From Thermocaproicibacter sp041859875 (GTDB lineage: Bacteria > Bacillota > Clostridia > Oscillospirales > Acutalibacteraceae), in contig JBFLFY010000008.1 in NCBI GenBank assembly GCA_041859875.1, positions 15,211 through 79,210 of the forward strand: 64,000 bases of DNA, in the 5' to 3' direction. Position numbers and translations under genes: made by a program. Positions 26,137 through 34,918 of this stretch are shown one piece after another (the first letter of the stretch is position 1; each line of letters opens with the position of its first letter). The notes beneath the pieces were generated by a model. The model was not told where the DNA came from. It searched no databases and saw only the letters and a list, made by a program, of their open reading frames with translations.

Positions 26137-28119
26137 TCAGTTATTTTCCGGCTCTTCGGACTGTTCACCCTGGTCTTCCAAAAGTGCGCGTATGGAAAGG
26201 CTTACGCGGTGACGGTCAAAATCAATATCTGTAATCTTAACTTTAACAACGTCGCCAATCTTCAGCACATCCTGCGGCTTTTCAATTCTGTGGTCTGCAA
26301 TCTGTGAAATATGAATCAGACCGTCGATGCCCGGAATAACCTGTGCAAATGCACCAAATGCCGTCATGCCGACAATCTTAACTTCCACAACGCTGCCAAC
26401 CGGGTACTTGTCCTTAAGGATAACCCACGGATTGTCTTCTGGCTTCTTGTAGCCAAGAGAAATTTTGCCGTTTTCACGGTCAAGCGCCTTAATGTAAACA
26501 GTGACAGTATCACCTACATTAACAACTTCCGACGGATGTTTAATGCGTGTCCAGGAAAGTTCGGAAATATGAATCATACCATCTATGCCGCCCAGGTCAA
26601 CAAAGGCACCATAAGAAGTAAGAGACTTAACGACACCAGTATAAACCTTGTCGACTTCCGCAGTTTCCCAGAATTTTTCCTCCTGGGCTTTTCTTTCGTC
26701 ACGCAGTACGGAACGAATGGAGCCAACAGCGCGCTTCCGGCCGCGGTTAACTTCGATAATGCGGAATTTAACTTGCTTTTTCAGCAAATCTTCCAAAGAA
26801 TCATTGCGGGAAGCAGTAGCCTGCGAAGCAGGAATAAATACGCGTGCGCCCTCAGTAACAGCTATTACGCCGCCCTTTACAACTTCAACGACTGTGCCGT
26901 CAAGTACAGCTTGGCTTTCTTCAGCATCAACAATCTTTTCCCAGCCTTTTGCAGCATCCAGGCGTTTTTTGGAAAGCATGATTGTGCCTTCCTGGTCATT
27001 TGTGCGCATAATCAGAAGATCCATCTCGTCGCCGACTTTAACAACATCTTCCGGTTTTACACCCGGATCAGCAGAAAGTTCTGCGGCAGGAACGAAACCG
27101 GCCTGTTTTCTGCCGACATCCACAAGGACTTCGGTCGGAGTAACACCGACAACTACACCGTGTACCTTCTCATCTGTATTTAAAGTCTTCAGGGACTCTT
27201 CCAGCATTTCTGCAAAAGATCCCTCGGCGGGGTTCTCCTTTTTATCCTGTTCGGTCTGAGCCGACCCCTCATTAAGTTCTGACATGGTATCAAGTACCTC
27301 CTTTATAATGCTTGCCGGTGTGGAAGCACCAGCAGTAATGCCAATACGCTCAGCTTTTTTCAAAGCATTCATCGGAAGCTCGTCCGCAGTTTCCACAAGA
27401 TATGTAACACAGTTTTTGCCGCAAACTTCAAAAAGTTTTGCGGTATTGGAACTCTGCCTGCCGCCGATTACAACCATTGCGTCACAGTTTCGTGACAATT
27501 CCAGTGCTTCCGACTGCCGCATTGCAGTTGCATTACATATTGTATCAAAAATAACATCATTTGTATAGACTTTTCGCATGATTTCCAAACAATTTTCCCA
27601 TTCTGCGACACTAAACGTCGTTTGTGATGCCACACAGACTGGTTTATTCCATAATGCCTTATTATTTTTCAATATTTTATTCAGTTCTTCATGATTTTGG
27701 AAAACAAAACAAGGCCCACTGCAGTGACCAACGATTCCTCGTACTTCCGGATGAGAAGCATCCCCTGCAATTAAGACAATCTTTCCTTCCGCAGAGGCTT
27801 TCGCAACGATGGAGTGAATCTTTGCTACAAACGGACAAGTAGCATCGCAAGATTTTATATGCCGCTTTGCTATTTCGTCATAGACCTGTTTTCCAACACC
27901 ATGAGAACGAATTACAAGTGTAGCGTCCAGCGGAGCTTCCTCCACTGTATCTGCAATGGTTACCCCACGCGATGCAAGCTCGGCCAACGTCTGCGGGTTA
28001 TGAATAATCGGACCAAGTGTACAGACCTTTTTTCCTTCCGCCAGAAGCCGGTTTACCATACTGACGGCGCGGTTGACACCAAAGCAGAAACCAGCCGAAG
28101 AAGCGACGGTTATTTTCAC
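26137..28119 (-). CDS. ispH: Fused IspH (HMBPP reductase) and S1 RNA-binding domain protein
   Basis: Residues 1-285 form 4-hydroxy-3-methylbut-2-enyl diphosphate reductase, the last enzyme of the MEP isoprenoid pathway, with [4Fe-4S] cysteines C12 (GFCFGVNRAV), one in DATCPFVAKIH and one in TICNATAMRQSEA. A 30-residue acidic linker leads to four S1 domains (about 318-645), each with the GxVxxVxxxGxFVxxxGxxGxx pattern, as in ribosomal protein S1/YpfD. The fusion is known in clostridia; whether it works on the ribosome is not established by sequence. The start overlaps plsC by 4 bases. Confidence 0.96.
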   Translation of the reverse strand: MKITVASSAGFCFGVNRAVSMVNRLLAEGKKVCTLGPIIHNPQTLAELASRGVTIADTVEEAPLDATLVIRSHGVGKQVYDEIAKRHIKSCDATCPFVAKIHSIVAKASAEGKIVLIAGDASHPEVRGIVGHCSGPCFVFQNHEELNKILKNNKALWNKPVCVASQTTFSVAEWENCLEIMRKVYTNDVIFDTICNATAMRQSEALELSRNCDAMVVIGGRQSSNTAKLFEVCGKNCVTYLVETADELPMNALKKAERIGITAGASTPASIIKEVLDTMSELNEGSAQTEQDKKENPAEGSFAEMLEESLKTLNTDEKVHGVVVGVTPTEVLVDVGRKQAGFVPAAELSADPGVKPEDVVKVGDEMDLLIMRTNDQEGTIMLSKKRLDAAKGWEKIVDAEESQAVLDGTVVEVVKGGVIAVTEGARVFIPASQATASRNDSLEDLLKKQVKFRIIEVNRGRKRAVGSIRSVLRDERKAQEEKFWETAEVDKVYTGVVKSLTSYGAFVDLGGIDGMIHISELSWTRIKHPSEVVNVGDTVTVYIKALDRENGKISLGYKKPEDNPWVILKDKYPVGSVVEVKIVGMTAFGAFAQVIPGIDGLIHISQIADHRIEKPQDVLKIGDVVKVKITDIDFDRHRVSLSIRALLEDQGEQSEEPENN

Positions 28120-28727
28120 GGTTTTCCCTCCAGCATCAAATTAATACGCTCTGCGAGTTCTTCAGCAGCTTGACGCATTCCGGCTGCTGAGGTGCCATGC
28201 AGGGAAAGCTGCCTGCCCTGCACTGGTTTTCCAAAACGAATTGTTATTCGCTTAAAGGGCCGCAGAAGCCCATTGCAGCAGATTGCAGCAGGCAGTACAG
28301 AAGCCCCGCTCCGCTCTGCAAGAAGTGCAACACCAGGTTTTGGGCGAAACGGCGTATTGTCAAACACACATCCGCCCTGTGGGAAAATACCGACTACACC
28401 GCCATCCTTCAAAATTTGTTCTGCTGTACGTATCGATTTACGGTCTGCCATATTGCGGTGTACGGGGAACGCGCCCATCGTCTGCAAAAAAGCTCTTGCT
28501 GCAGGTCCATGGTCTGTAAACAGTTCCATTTTTGCCATATAGCGTATTTGGCGATGAAACGGCAGTGCAAGCAAAAAAGGGTCAAATACTGATTTATGGT
28601 TACTGCATACAATATAGCCCCCGTGGGAAGGAATATTCTCTTTGCCTAAATAATGTACCCAAAAAAACAGCCGGCCAATCGGTGTAAACAACCGAATTAA
28701 AAAAAAATAGATACGGCTGTGATTCAT
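28116..28727 (-). CDS. plsC: 1-acyl-sn-glycerol-3-phosphate acyltransferase (first of two)
   Basis: PlsC acylates lysophosphatidic acid to phosphatidic acid. The 203 residues contain the catalytic NHKSVFD (HX4D, about 42-48), the FPQGG-containing motif III (GIFPQGGCVFDNTPFRPKPG) and the motif IV ASVLPAAI strand. A short N-terminal hydrophobic segment probably anchors it. It shares only the motifs with the adjacent paralogue, so substrate preference may differ. Confidence 0.92.
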   Translation of the reverse strand: MNHSRIYFFLIRLFTPIGRLFFWVHYLGKENIPSHGGYIVCSNHKSVFDPFLLALPFHRQIRYMAKMELFTDHGPAARAFLQTMGAFPVHRNMADRKSIRTAEQILKDGGVVGIFPQGGCVFDNTPFRPKPGVALLAERSGASVLPAAICCNGLLRPFKRITIRFGKPVQGRQLSLHGTSAAGMRQAAEELAERINLMLEGKP

Positions 28728-28736
28728 AAATGCCTT

Positions 28737-29357
28737 CTAAAAGTCTTTCAGACTTTCTTCCCTCAGTTCTGCAATGCGATCCATAACGAACTGGCTGGCG
28801 GCACGAAGTTCATGAGGAGTGCCATGCTGAATATTGAGCTCTTCTGGCTGAATCAGCTTGCCATAAGCAATAATGCAGCGGTGGAAAAGCTTTGGCACGC
28901 CGCCTCCCTTGGCCGTGATACAACAAGGCAGTATTGGTGCGTTACATTTATTTGCAAGCATGACCGCACCAGGCTTCGGCCTTAGGAGGCTGCCATCTTT
29001 TGAGCGGGTTCCTTCTATGAAGAGCCCAAGAACATCCCCATCTTGTAAATGCTTCTTTGCAAGATTGATAGCGCCAAGATCGCTCCGGCCGCGGGTAATC
29101 GGAAAAGCACCAAGAGCACGTAATATATGACCAATAAACTTGTTTTTGAAAAGTTCAATTTTGGCCATATAAAAAATCTGCCGTCGCTGTGTAAAGGCAA
29201 GACGCACGGGGTCCGTGTTGCTGGCGTGGTTACAGCAAAGAATGATCCCGCCTTCTTTTGGCATATATTCACTGTGTTCTTTGTGGATTGGCATAACAGT
29301 GCTAAAAAGCCAAAACAGAAAATACTGTGCAAAAAAATAAAGAGGAGTCTTTTTCAT
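28737..29357 (-). CDS. plsC: 1-acyl-sn-glycerol-3-phosphate acyltransferase (second of two)
   Basis: A second PlsC-type acyltransferase of 206 residues sits 9 bases upstream of the first. It has NHASNTDPVRLAF (HX4D), FIEGTRSKDGSLLRPKPG (EGTRS motif III) and APILPCCI. The EGTRS motif is the canonical one, so this copy is more likely the housekeeping lysophosphatidate acyltransferase. The N-terminal 25 residues are hydrophobic. Confidence 0.93.
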   Translation of the reverse strand: MKKTPLYFFAQYFLFWLFSTVMPIHKEHSEYMPKEGGIILCCNHASNTDPVRLAFTQRRQIFYMAKIELFKNKFIGHILRALGAFPITRGRSDLGAINLAKKHLQDGDVLGLFIEGTRSKDGSLLRPKPGAVMLANKCNAPILPCCITAKGGGVPKLFHRCIIAYGKLIQPEELNIQHGTPHELRAASQFVMDRIAELREESLKDF

Positions 29358-29379
29358 AGTGTCACCGTTTTTCGAAACA

Positions 29380-30051
29380 TTATTTTTGCTGAAGGCCAGT
29401 TTTAATGATTTCAGTCAGCCGCGCGACAGACTGTTCCAGCGTTTCCCCAGTGGTATCCACGGAAACTGCGCCTTCCGCTTTCTTCAGCGGCGAAACTTTG
29501 CGGTGAATATCGTTATAGTCACGCTGCTTCAGGTCTTTCAAAACCTCGCTGTACTCCGCTTTCATACCTTTCTGAATCATCTCGTCATACCGGCGGCGGG
29601 CACGAACTTCAGCGGAAGCCGTCAAAAAAATCTTTACCTGTGCATTGGGAAGAACGACCGTGCCAATGTCGCGGCCATCCATAATAACATTGTGGGTGCG
29701 CGCAATATCGCGCTGCACTGAAAAAAGGAAGCTGCGCACTTCCGGGATTGCAGAAACTTTTGACGATGCCATCGAAACCTCTGCAGAGCGTATCAGCCCC
29801 GAAACATCTTTTCCGCAAAGCACGACCTTCTGCTCTCCATCTTCATATTCCAGAGAAACCGAGATTTCTTTCAGCAACGCACAAACTTTAGCCGTATCTG
29901 CCGGGCTGACATCCTTTTGAAGCACATAAAGCGCCACCGCTCTGTACAGAGCACCAGTGTCTACGTATATATAGCTTAATTCCTTTGCCGCAGCCCGCGC
30001 GATTGTGCTTTTCCCTGCACCCGCCGGGCCATCGATTGCAACTGCTGTCAT
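29380..30051 (-). CDS. cmk: Cytidylate kinase
   Basis: It phosphorylates CMP and dCMP. The 223 residues begin MTAVAIDGPAGAGKSTIARA (P-loop) and contain YVDTGALYRAVALYVLQ, the MDGRDIGTVVLPNAQVKIFL signature and a C-terminal lid with RARRRYDEM. Cmk before plsC and the IspH-S1 fusion is a well-known clostridial operon. Its start overlaps the BaiN-like gene stop by 4 bases. Confidence 0.96.
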   Translation of the reverse strand: MTAVAIDGPAGAGKSTIARAAAKELSYIYVDTGALYRAVALYVLQKDVSPADTAKVCALLKEISVSLEYEDGEQKVVLCGKDVSGLIRSAEVSMASSKVSAIPEVRSFLFSVQRDIARTHNVIMDGRDIGTVVLPNAQVKIFLTASAEVRARRRYDEMIQKGMKAEYSEVLKDLKQRDYNDIHRKVSPLKKAEGAVSVDTTGETLEQSVARLTEIIKTGLQQK

Positions 30052-31331
30052 ATTATTAATCCGCTCCTTTCTTTTTCCTGTGACTTCGCCTTTTGCATTG
30101 ATTCGCCTGCCATGCGGCCTGTTGAAAAGGCAATCTGAAGATTAAACCCGCCCGTATAAGCATCCACATCAAGGACTTCACCTGCAAAATATAATCCCTG
30201 CACCAGTTTTGACTCCATCGTCTTTGGGTTCACTTCATTCACCGCCACACCGCCGGAAGTGACAATTGCTTCTTCAACGGGGCGAAAAGAAGATACCGCG
30301 ATTTCAAAATCTTTCAGCAGGCTGCCAAAAGAGTGCCGCATTTCTCTGGTTATGGCATTGCACTTCGTTTCAGGCGGTATACCTGAACGGCGCACCGCAA
30401 CCGGTATCATTTTATGGGGAAGCAGTGCCGAGAGGGAATTCGCAAAATCGCGGTTATGGTTTTCACCAAAATCGCGCAGAAGGCGCGCATCCAACTTTTC
30501 CGAGGATAATGCAGGTTTCAGGTCAATCACAACGTGGTAACGGTTTGGCGCCATGTCTGGCATATGAGAACTGGCGCTTAAAATGACCGGACCTGAAAGG
30601 CCAAAATGCGTAAACAGCATCTCACCAAAATCATTGTAGACAATTTTTCCTGTTTTTGCATCCAGCACACGAATTGAAATGTTCTTCAGCGAAAGTCCCA
30701 TCATATCGCGGCAGTCTTTTGCATCCGTTTCGGATGCCACAAGCGGCACAAGCGACGGGCGAAGCTTCTGGACGGTATGGCCCGCCTGCCTTGCAAAACG
30801 GTAGCCGTCACCTGTGGAACCGGTCAGCGGATAGGAAGCTCCGCCGCAGCAGACAGCAACATTTTCTGCCATAACAGTGGAACCGTCCTTCAGCACGGCA
30901 CCACGCACACACTCGTTTTCCAAAATAAGCTGCTGGGCTTCCCCATGCAAAATATGCACACCGGAATCGTGGTCAAACTCCGCAAGCTTTTCCGCAACAT
31001 CTGCCGCATGGTCAGAAACCGGAAAAACCCGATTGCCGCGTTCCGTTTTGAGCGGCAAGCCAAGGCCCTCAAAAAAGCGCATCGTATCGGTAGGCGCAAA
31101 ATTGGAAACGGCGCTGTAAAGGAACCTGCCATTTGTCGGTGTTGAGTCAACCAAAACACGTCCGCTACAGTTATTTGTTACATTGCAGCGGCCCTTTCCT
31201 GTAATTCGAATTTTTTTACCGAGAATATTGTTTTTTTCCAAGAGGCATACGGAAAGACCTCTCCCGGCAGCCGTACCAGCTGCCATCATACCGGCTGCAC
31301 CGCCGCCAATCACTAAAGCGTCAAACTTCAC
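30048..31331 (-). CDS. HI0933/BaiN-like FAD-dependent oxidoreductase
   Basis: The 427-residue flavoprotein has the N-terminal dinucleotide-binding motif VIGGGAAGMMAAGTAAGRG, the family motif KKIRITGKGRCNVTNN (about 40-55), and a C-terminal second FAD contact at GLYFAGEVLDVDAYTGGFNLQIA. Related enzymes include BaiN, which acts in bile acid dehydroxylation, but the general family function is unknown and bile acids are not implied. A GTG start is used. It is coupled by 4-base overlaps to cmk and to the RpiR-like regulator. Confidence 0.88.
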   Translation of the reverse strand: MKFDALVIGGGAAGMMAAGTAAGRGLSVCLLEKNNILGKKIRITGKGRCNVTNNCSGRVLVDSTPTNGRFLYSAVSNFAPTDTMRFFEGLGLPLKTERGNRVFPVSDHAADVAEKLAEFDHDSGVHILHGEAQQLILENECVRGAVLKDGSTVMAENVAVCCGGASYPLTGSTGDGYRFARQAGHTVQKLRPSLVPLVASETDAKDCRDMMGLSLKNISIRVLDAKTGKIVYNDFGEMLFTHFGLSGPVILSASSHMPDMAPNRYHVVIDLKPALSSEKLDARLLRDFGENHNRDFANSLSALLPHKMIPVAVRRSGIPPETKCNAITREMRHSFGSLLKDFEIAVSSFRPVEEAIVTSGGVAVNEVNPKTMESKLVQGLYFAGEVLDVDAYTGGFNLQIAFSTGRMAGESMQKAKSQEKERSGLII

Positions 31332-32200
31332 TTGGAAGAGTCATCTACCTTTTCATAAACACCATATTCATCCCATATTTCTTCCAGGCCCTGAAAAGTC
31401 TTTTTGACTTCTTTGGATTTTTTAATGGTAATCATTACAATCAGCGCATTAATCAGGCTTAGCGGCGCACAGAGTGAATCTACAATGGAAGCAATATCAC
31501 TGCGGGCCAACAGCAAGTAATCGGCCTTCTCCGCAATCGGTGACATGGAAGTATCGGTAATTGCAATAACCTTTGCCCCACGGTTATGGGCAAAATCCAT
31601 GGCATGAGCAATTTTTCTGGAGTAACGCGGAAAACTGATGCCGATAACGGTGTCCTGTTCGTTAATATGAATCATTTGCTCAAAAATTTCGCCTTCACTG
31701 GTTGACTGAACCAAAAGCACATTTTCAAACAGCATATTAAAGTAGTTTGAAAGGAATGTCCCAAGAGCAAGCGCACTTCTAGCCGCCAGAATATAAATTT
31801 TGCGCGATGCAATAATGGCATCTACAGCGCGGTAAAAGTCTTCGTGGGAAGTCTCTTCCATTGTGCGGCGAATAACGTCTATGTCCTGGTTAAACACAAA
31901 GTCCAGCACATCAGAATTCCCGATTCTGCCGGAAGTGACATCCATGCGCTGAACGGTTGTAAGTTTGTTGCGAATCATCTCCTGCATAGCCTGCTGCAAC
32001 TGCGGGTAACCTTCGTAGCCAATTTCTGTAGCAAACCGCACAACAGTTGATTCGCTGACTCCGACTGTAGCTCCTAATTTAGAAGCCGTCATGAAGGCAA
32101 CCTTATCATAATTTTCTTCAATGTACTTTGCGATGCGCTTCTGGCCTTTGGAAAACTCATCCATTTTATTTTGGATGCGTGCTTCCAGTAAATTATCCAT
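31328..32200 (-). CDS. MurR/RpiR-family transcriptional regulator
   Basis: The 290 residues comprise an N-terminal HTH_6 domain (about 1-77; FSKGQKRIAKYIEEN and SKLGATVGVSESTVVRFATEIG) and a C-terminal SIS sugar-phosphate-binding domain (about 115-250; IYILAARSALALGTF and GISFPRYSRKIAHAM). Members sense sugar phosphates or amino-sugar intermediates. It heads the lipid/nucleotide operon rather than a sugar operon, so the ligand cannot be inferred. A GC-rich hairpin lies in its leader. Confidence 0.88.
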   Translation of the reverse strand: MDNLLEARIQNKMDEFSKGQKRIAKYIEENYDKVAFMTASKLGATVGVSESTVVRFATEIGYEGYPQLQQAMQEMIRNKLTTVQRMDVTSGRIGNSDVLDFVFNQDIDVIRRTMEETSHEDFYRAVDAIIASRKIYILAARSALALGTFLSNYFNMLFENVLLVQSTSEGEIFEQMIHINEQDTVIGISFPRYSRKIAHAMDFAHNRGAKVIAITDTSMSPIAEKADYLLLARSDIASIVDSLCAPLSLINALIVMITIKKSKEVKKTFQGLEEIWDEYGVYEKVDDSSK

Positions 32201-32217
32201 TCAAAACGACCGTTTCT

Positions 32218-32253
32218 CCGCGCGGAACTGATGGGCTGCACAGTCCCGCGCGG
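32218..32253 (-). promoter_or_regulatory. GC-rich hairpin in the leader of the RpiR-like gene
   Basis: A 12-bp stem, CCGCGCGGGACT with AGTTCCGCGCGG and one G-U pair, encloses a 12-base loop and ends 18 bases before the ATG. There is no U-tract, so it is not a terminator. The octamer CCGCGCGG is itself palindromic and could be an operator or a translation-control stem. Confidence 0.45.
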
Positions 32254-32351
32254 CAGGCCATGCATTAAAATACGCTTCTTCCCACAAAAAGGCGTGGCCG
32301 AAACAGCATTCCGACCATACCAACACCATTTTATTTTAATGTGTATGCCAT

Positions 32352-32372
32352 GAAAAAGCAAGTGCTTTTCTT
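32352..32372 (-). terminator. Weak intrinsic terminator after the membrane-protein gene
   Basis: A short stem (AAAAGC with GCTTTT) with a 4-base loop followed by Ts lies about 25 bases past the stop at 32397. The stem is short, so confidence is modest. Confidence 0.45.
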
Positions 32373-32396
32373 AAGCGTTCCTCCAAGTTGAGCTGC

Positions 32397-32936
32397 TCAG
32401 TGAATATGAAGCCATCGGCTGACGGATGAATGAAATTTGCGTAAATATGCTGTTACCAATAAAGAAAGCGTATAGTCGTAAATAATAAATATGGCATTTC
32501 CAAGCAAAAGGAGAAGCCATGGCATATTTACGCCGAAAATAACAAAACTTTCCTGTGGAACATGCAAAAGATAAACGGCAAGATAAAATTCCAAAATGGC
32601 AGCCGCATTAAAAAAGACAAATTTCAGTAAAATCTGAACCGGCTTTTTGGTTTTATGCTCTATCGCAGCTTTTACGATTGGGTAACATCCGAAAAGCAGG
32701 ATGTAGCACAGCACAGCTTCCTTATCACCTGCAAGCAGCACTGCCAGCAGCGACACAGCAGCATATACGGCCCATGCCCACCCAGAGCCAAGCTCAATCA
32801 CAGCGCAAATAAGAAAAGCTCCGGCAAGCCCAGGTATCGCATAGGTCCCAATCGGTATAATACCACTCAGCACCATAATGACGGTAGAAATAGCGGTAAT
32901 CATGGCACCGAAAGCAAGCCGCAGACTATGGCTCAT
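32397..32936 (-). CDS. Polytopic membrane protein, possibly ECF-S-like, linked to DnaJ
   Basis: From the ATG at 32936 the 179-residue product has about five to six hydrophobic helices (FGAMITAISTVIMVLSGIIP, IPGLAGAFLICAVIEL, AVYAAVSLLAVLLAG, AVLCYILLFGCYPIV, VFFNAAAILEFYLAV, LLLLLGNAIFIIYDY). The opening resembles S components of energy-coupling transporters, but no substrate motif is visible. Upstream in-frame starts would lie inside the DnaJ gene. The DUF5685-DnaJ-membrane-protein order suggests a shared but unknown role. Confidence 0.7.
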   Translation of the reverse strand: MSHSLRLAFGAMITAISTVIMVLSGIIPIGTYAIPGLAGAFLICAVIELGSGWAWAVYAAVSLLAVLLAGDKEAVLCYILLFGCYPIVKAAIEHKTKKPVQILLKFVFFNAAAILEFYLAVYLLHVPQESFVIFGVNMPWLLLLLGNAIFIIYDYTLSLLVTAYLRKFHSSVSRWLHIH

Positions 32937-32964
32937 TGTTCCGCAGACCTTCTTCCAATATGAT

Positions 32965-33579
32965 TCAGCAGCAGCCTCCATAGCCGCCGCCAAAGCAGTC
33001 ACAGCAAGCATCAGCAATGCACAGCGAGGTACAGAGGTCACACCCGGTGCATCCACCTGCCTGCGGCATATTCGGATTATAACCGCCGTACATACCGCTG
33101 CGCTGGCTTGAAATCTGATTCAACGCAGCCTGATATTCGGCATTGCCAGGATCCATCTGGGTAGCCCGTACAAAATCTGCATAAGCTTCATCAAGCCACC
33201 CCCGCTTGTACAAAATGGTTCCTTTCAGAAAATACCATTCTCCGCTGCGGCGCTCCGGCGGAACACCATCAAGAATCTGTTCCGCATCGGCTATGCGCCC
33301 GGCAACAATCATGCTGCGTACATCCATGTACTCAGTACTGCCGCCGTAACCACCGGCAGAAGATGAATAGGAACCTGTTCGGCCACCGTGCCTGCGCTCA
33401 TTCATAACCTGGTCGTAGGCTTCGTTAATTTCTTTCATCTTTTCGCTTGCAAGGTCCGCAAGCGGGCTGTTGGCATAATTATCGGGATGATATTTCTTTG
33501 CAAGATTTCGGTATGCAGTTTTTACTTCTTCATCCGACGCAGTCGGAGAAACGCCAAGAATATTGTATGGGTCAGACAT
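32965..33579 (-). CDS. J-domain protein with a TPR-like middle and a cysteine-rich tail
   Basis: The ATG at 33579 (AAGGAG, 6-base spacing) gives 204 residues. The J domain (1-68) has the HPD motif in KKYHPDNYAN. A glycine/serine linker follows, then a TPR-like helical hairpin (about 95-160, GEWYFLKGTILYKRGWLDEA). The tail after MYGGYNPNMPQAGG holds nine cysteines in about 30 residues (CTGCDLCTSLC, then CCDCFGG and final CC), which could bind metal or be membrane-proximal. It is a DnaK co-chaperone candidate. Its start overlaps the DUF5685 gene by 8 bases. Confidence 0.85.
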   Translation of the reverse strand: MSDPYNILGVSPTASDEEVKTAYRNLAKKYHPDNYANSPLADLASEKMKEINEAYDQVMNERRHGGRTGSYSSSAGGYGGSTEYMDVRSMIVAGRIADAEQILDGVPPERRSGEWYFLKGTILYKRGWLDEAYADFVRATQMDPGNAEYQAALNQISSQRSGMYGGYNPNMPQAGGCTGCDLCTSLCIADACCDCFGGGYGGCC

Positions 33580-34462
33580 CGCCGTTCTCCTTCGCAAACA
33601 GTCGTTCCTTCTGCATATGGGGCAGTCCAAGAAAAACAATGTTGTGTATAATAGGCCCAAATTGGCCGCATTCCAAGAGATTTGCCGCGGCACCTAATTT
33701 TGCAAGTGTTCCGTTCAGCACTTCATTGGCATAGCTGCGAGCTTCAGCAAAATTCTGCTCGGTGCTCTCTCCGCTTAAATGAAAGCGTTTGATAAACGGA
33801 TTAAAAGTTTTTTGGGATACATCCTTTGCAAGGTCGTCGACAGCATCTATTAAATAAGTCCAGCGGCCCAGGTAATAACCAAGTTCATGAAGCACGCGTT
33901 TTTCGGCTCCGGAAGAATTCCGCTCAAAAATTTGTGCAAGCATATTCGCGGTAGGTTCCGCACAAGCGTCAATCTCGCTGCTTTGGGCAAGCTCCAAGCG
34001 GTTCTGCTCCGCAATGGCAAAAGAAACAGTCTGCTCTAAGTCAGGAAATTTTCTAGCAGCACTTCGGTTCCGGAAAAAGAAACTCGGAAAAATCAGCCGA
34101 TAGGGAACGCTTCGGAAAAAACCAGAATCTGCAATGTTATCTCTTAGCTTAAAGTATGCCAAAATGACCGTTAAAGCGGAGGCGGAAGCCAATGCCGCAT
34201 TGTCTTCCGGGCAAAAGAAGCATTTTTTCAGGGGATTGACCACACAACGCCCTTTCCGAAACTTCAGCTCATTCTCATTGGTAACTGCCAATAGCAGAAT
34301 TGCATAAAACGTGCAGTCATAATTCAGCACCAGGCGGGCAGCCGGGCCAAAATCTTTTCCAAGCCTACGGCAAAGCGTACAGTAAATACCACTGTATTCT
34401 TCATATTCCCGAACAAGCAAATCCGGTTTTTGCGGCCTGATGTAGCCAAACAAACGAATCAT
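33572..34462 (-). CDS. DUF5685 family protein
   Basis: The ATG at 34462 gives a 296-residue product opening MIRLFGYIRPQKPDLLVREYEEY is cut here at MIRLFGYIRPQKPDLL. Conserved cysteines appear in YCTLCRRLG near residue 30 and in KKCFFCPED near residue 79. The remainder is helical with a YYLGRWTYLIDAVDDLAKD motif, an aspartate-rich segment like that of prenyl-chain or metal-binding helical folds. The function is unknown. A TTG two codons upstream is an alternative start. It is translationally coupled to the DnaJ gene. Confidence 0.82.
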   Translation of the reverse strand: MIRLFGYIRPQKPDLLVREYEEYSGIYCTLCRRLGKDFGPAARLVLNYDCTFYAILLLAVTNENELKFRKGRCVVNPLKKCFFCPEDNAALASASALTVILAYFKLRDNIADSGFFRSVPYRLIFPSFFFRNRSAARKFPDLEQTVSFAIAEQNRLELAQSSEIDACAEPTANMLAQIFERNSSGAEKRVLHELGYYLGRWTYLIDAVDDLAKDVSQKTFNPFIKRFHLSGESTEQNFAEARSYANEVLNGTLAKLGAAANLLECGQFGPIIHNIVFLGLPHMQKERLFAKENGDV

Positions 34463-34596
34463 CCTCAAAAAACTAAGAATTCATGGAAACACATCTATTG
34501 TACTATACCTGATTCTTCGATTGAATTAACAATCTATGAATTTTTCACTTAAGCAGGAACAAGCCATTCAATAATTGCCAAAACAGCTAAAATGGC

Positions 34597-34625
34597 TTGT
34601 ACATCAATAATTATTATGATATAAT
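34597..34625 (+). promoter_or_regulatory. SigmaA promoter of the 78-residue protein gene
   Basis: TTGTAC, a 17-base spacer and a perfect TATAAT lie about 35 bases upstream of the ATG at 34660. No minus-strand gene overlaps it. Confidence 0.8.
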
Positions 34626-34659
34626 TTGCACATATGTTTCTATTGTAAGGAGAGATTTT

Positions 34660-34896
34660 ATGAAACTTTTTGACATTGATGTACAAAAGCTAATCAATTT
34701 GCTTGATAAAGCAAAGGGAAATGTTTACCTGGTTACAGATGACGGCAATAAGCTGAATCTAAAAAGTAAACTATGCCAGATGTACGGCATAAGGGTTCTT
34801 TTGGAAAAAGCAAAGGACGCGAAAATCTCTGCGGAACTCAACGTAGAGAACCCGGAAGATGAGTTGATGTTTATTAACTACATGATGAGGAAATAA
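34660..34896 (+). CDS. Small conserved-type protein of unknown function
   Basis: The ATG at 34660 follows TAAGGAGAG and gives a 78-residue soluble protein, MKLFDIDVQKLINLLDKAKG to NYMMRK, with an alternating alpha/beta pattern and high lysine content. No signal peptide or membrane helix is present. I do not recognise a family. The consensus promoter, strong ribosome binding site and strong terminator show that it is a real monocistronic gene, unusual for lying opposite its neighbours. Confidence 0.75.
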   Translation: MKLFDIDVQKLINLLDKAKGNVYLVTDDGNKLNLKSKLCQMYGIRVLLEKAKDAKISAELNVENPEDELMFINYMMRK

Positions 34897-34918
34897 CCGT
34901 TTCCATACTTTGGAAATG

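Noticed and set aside
26311..27183. 290-codon plus-strand frame opposite the S1 domains of ispH
   Set aside because: Antisense shadow of repeated S1 codons; no start signals or recognisable product.
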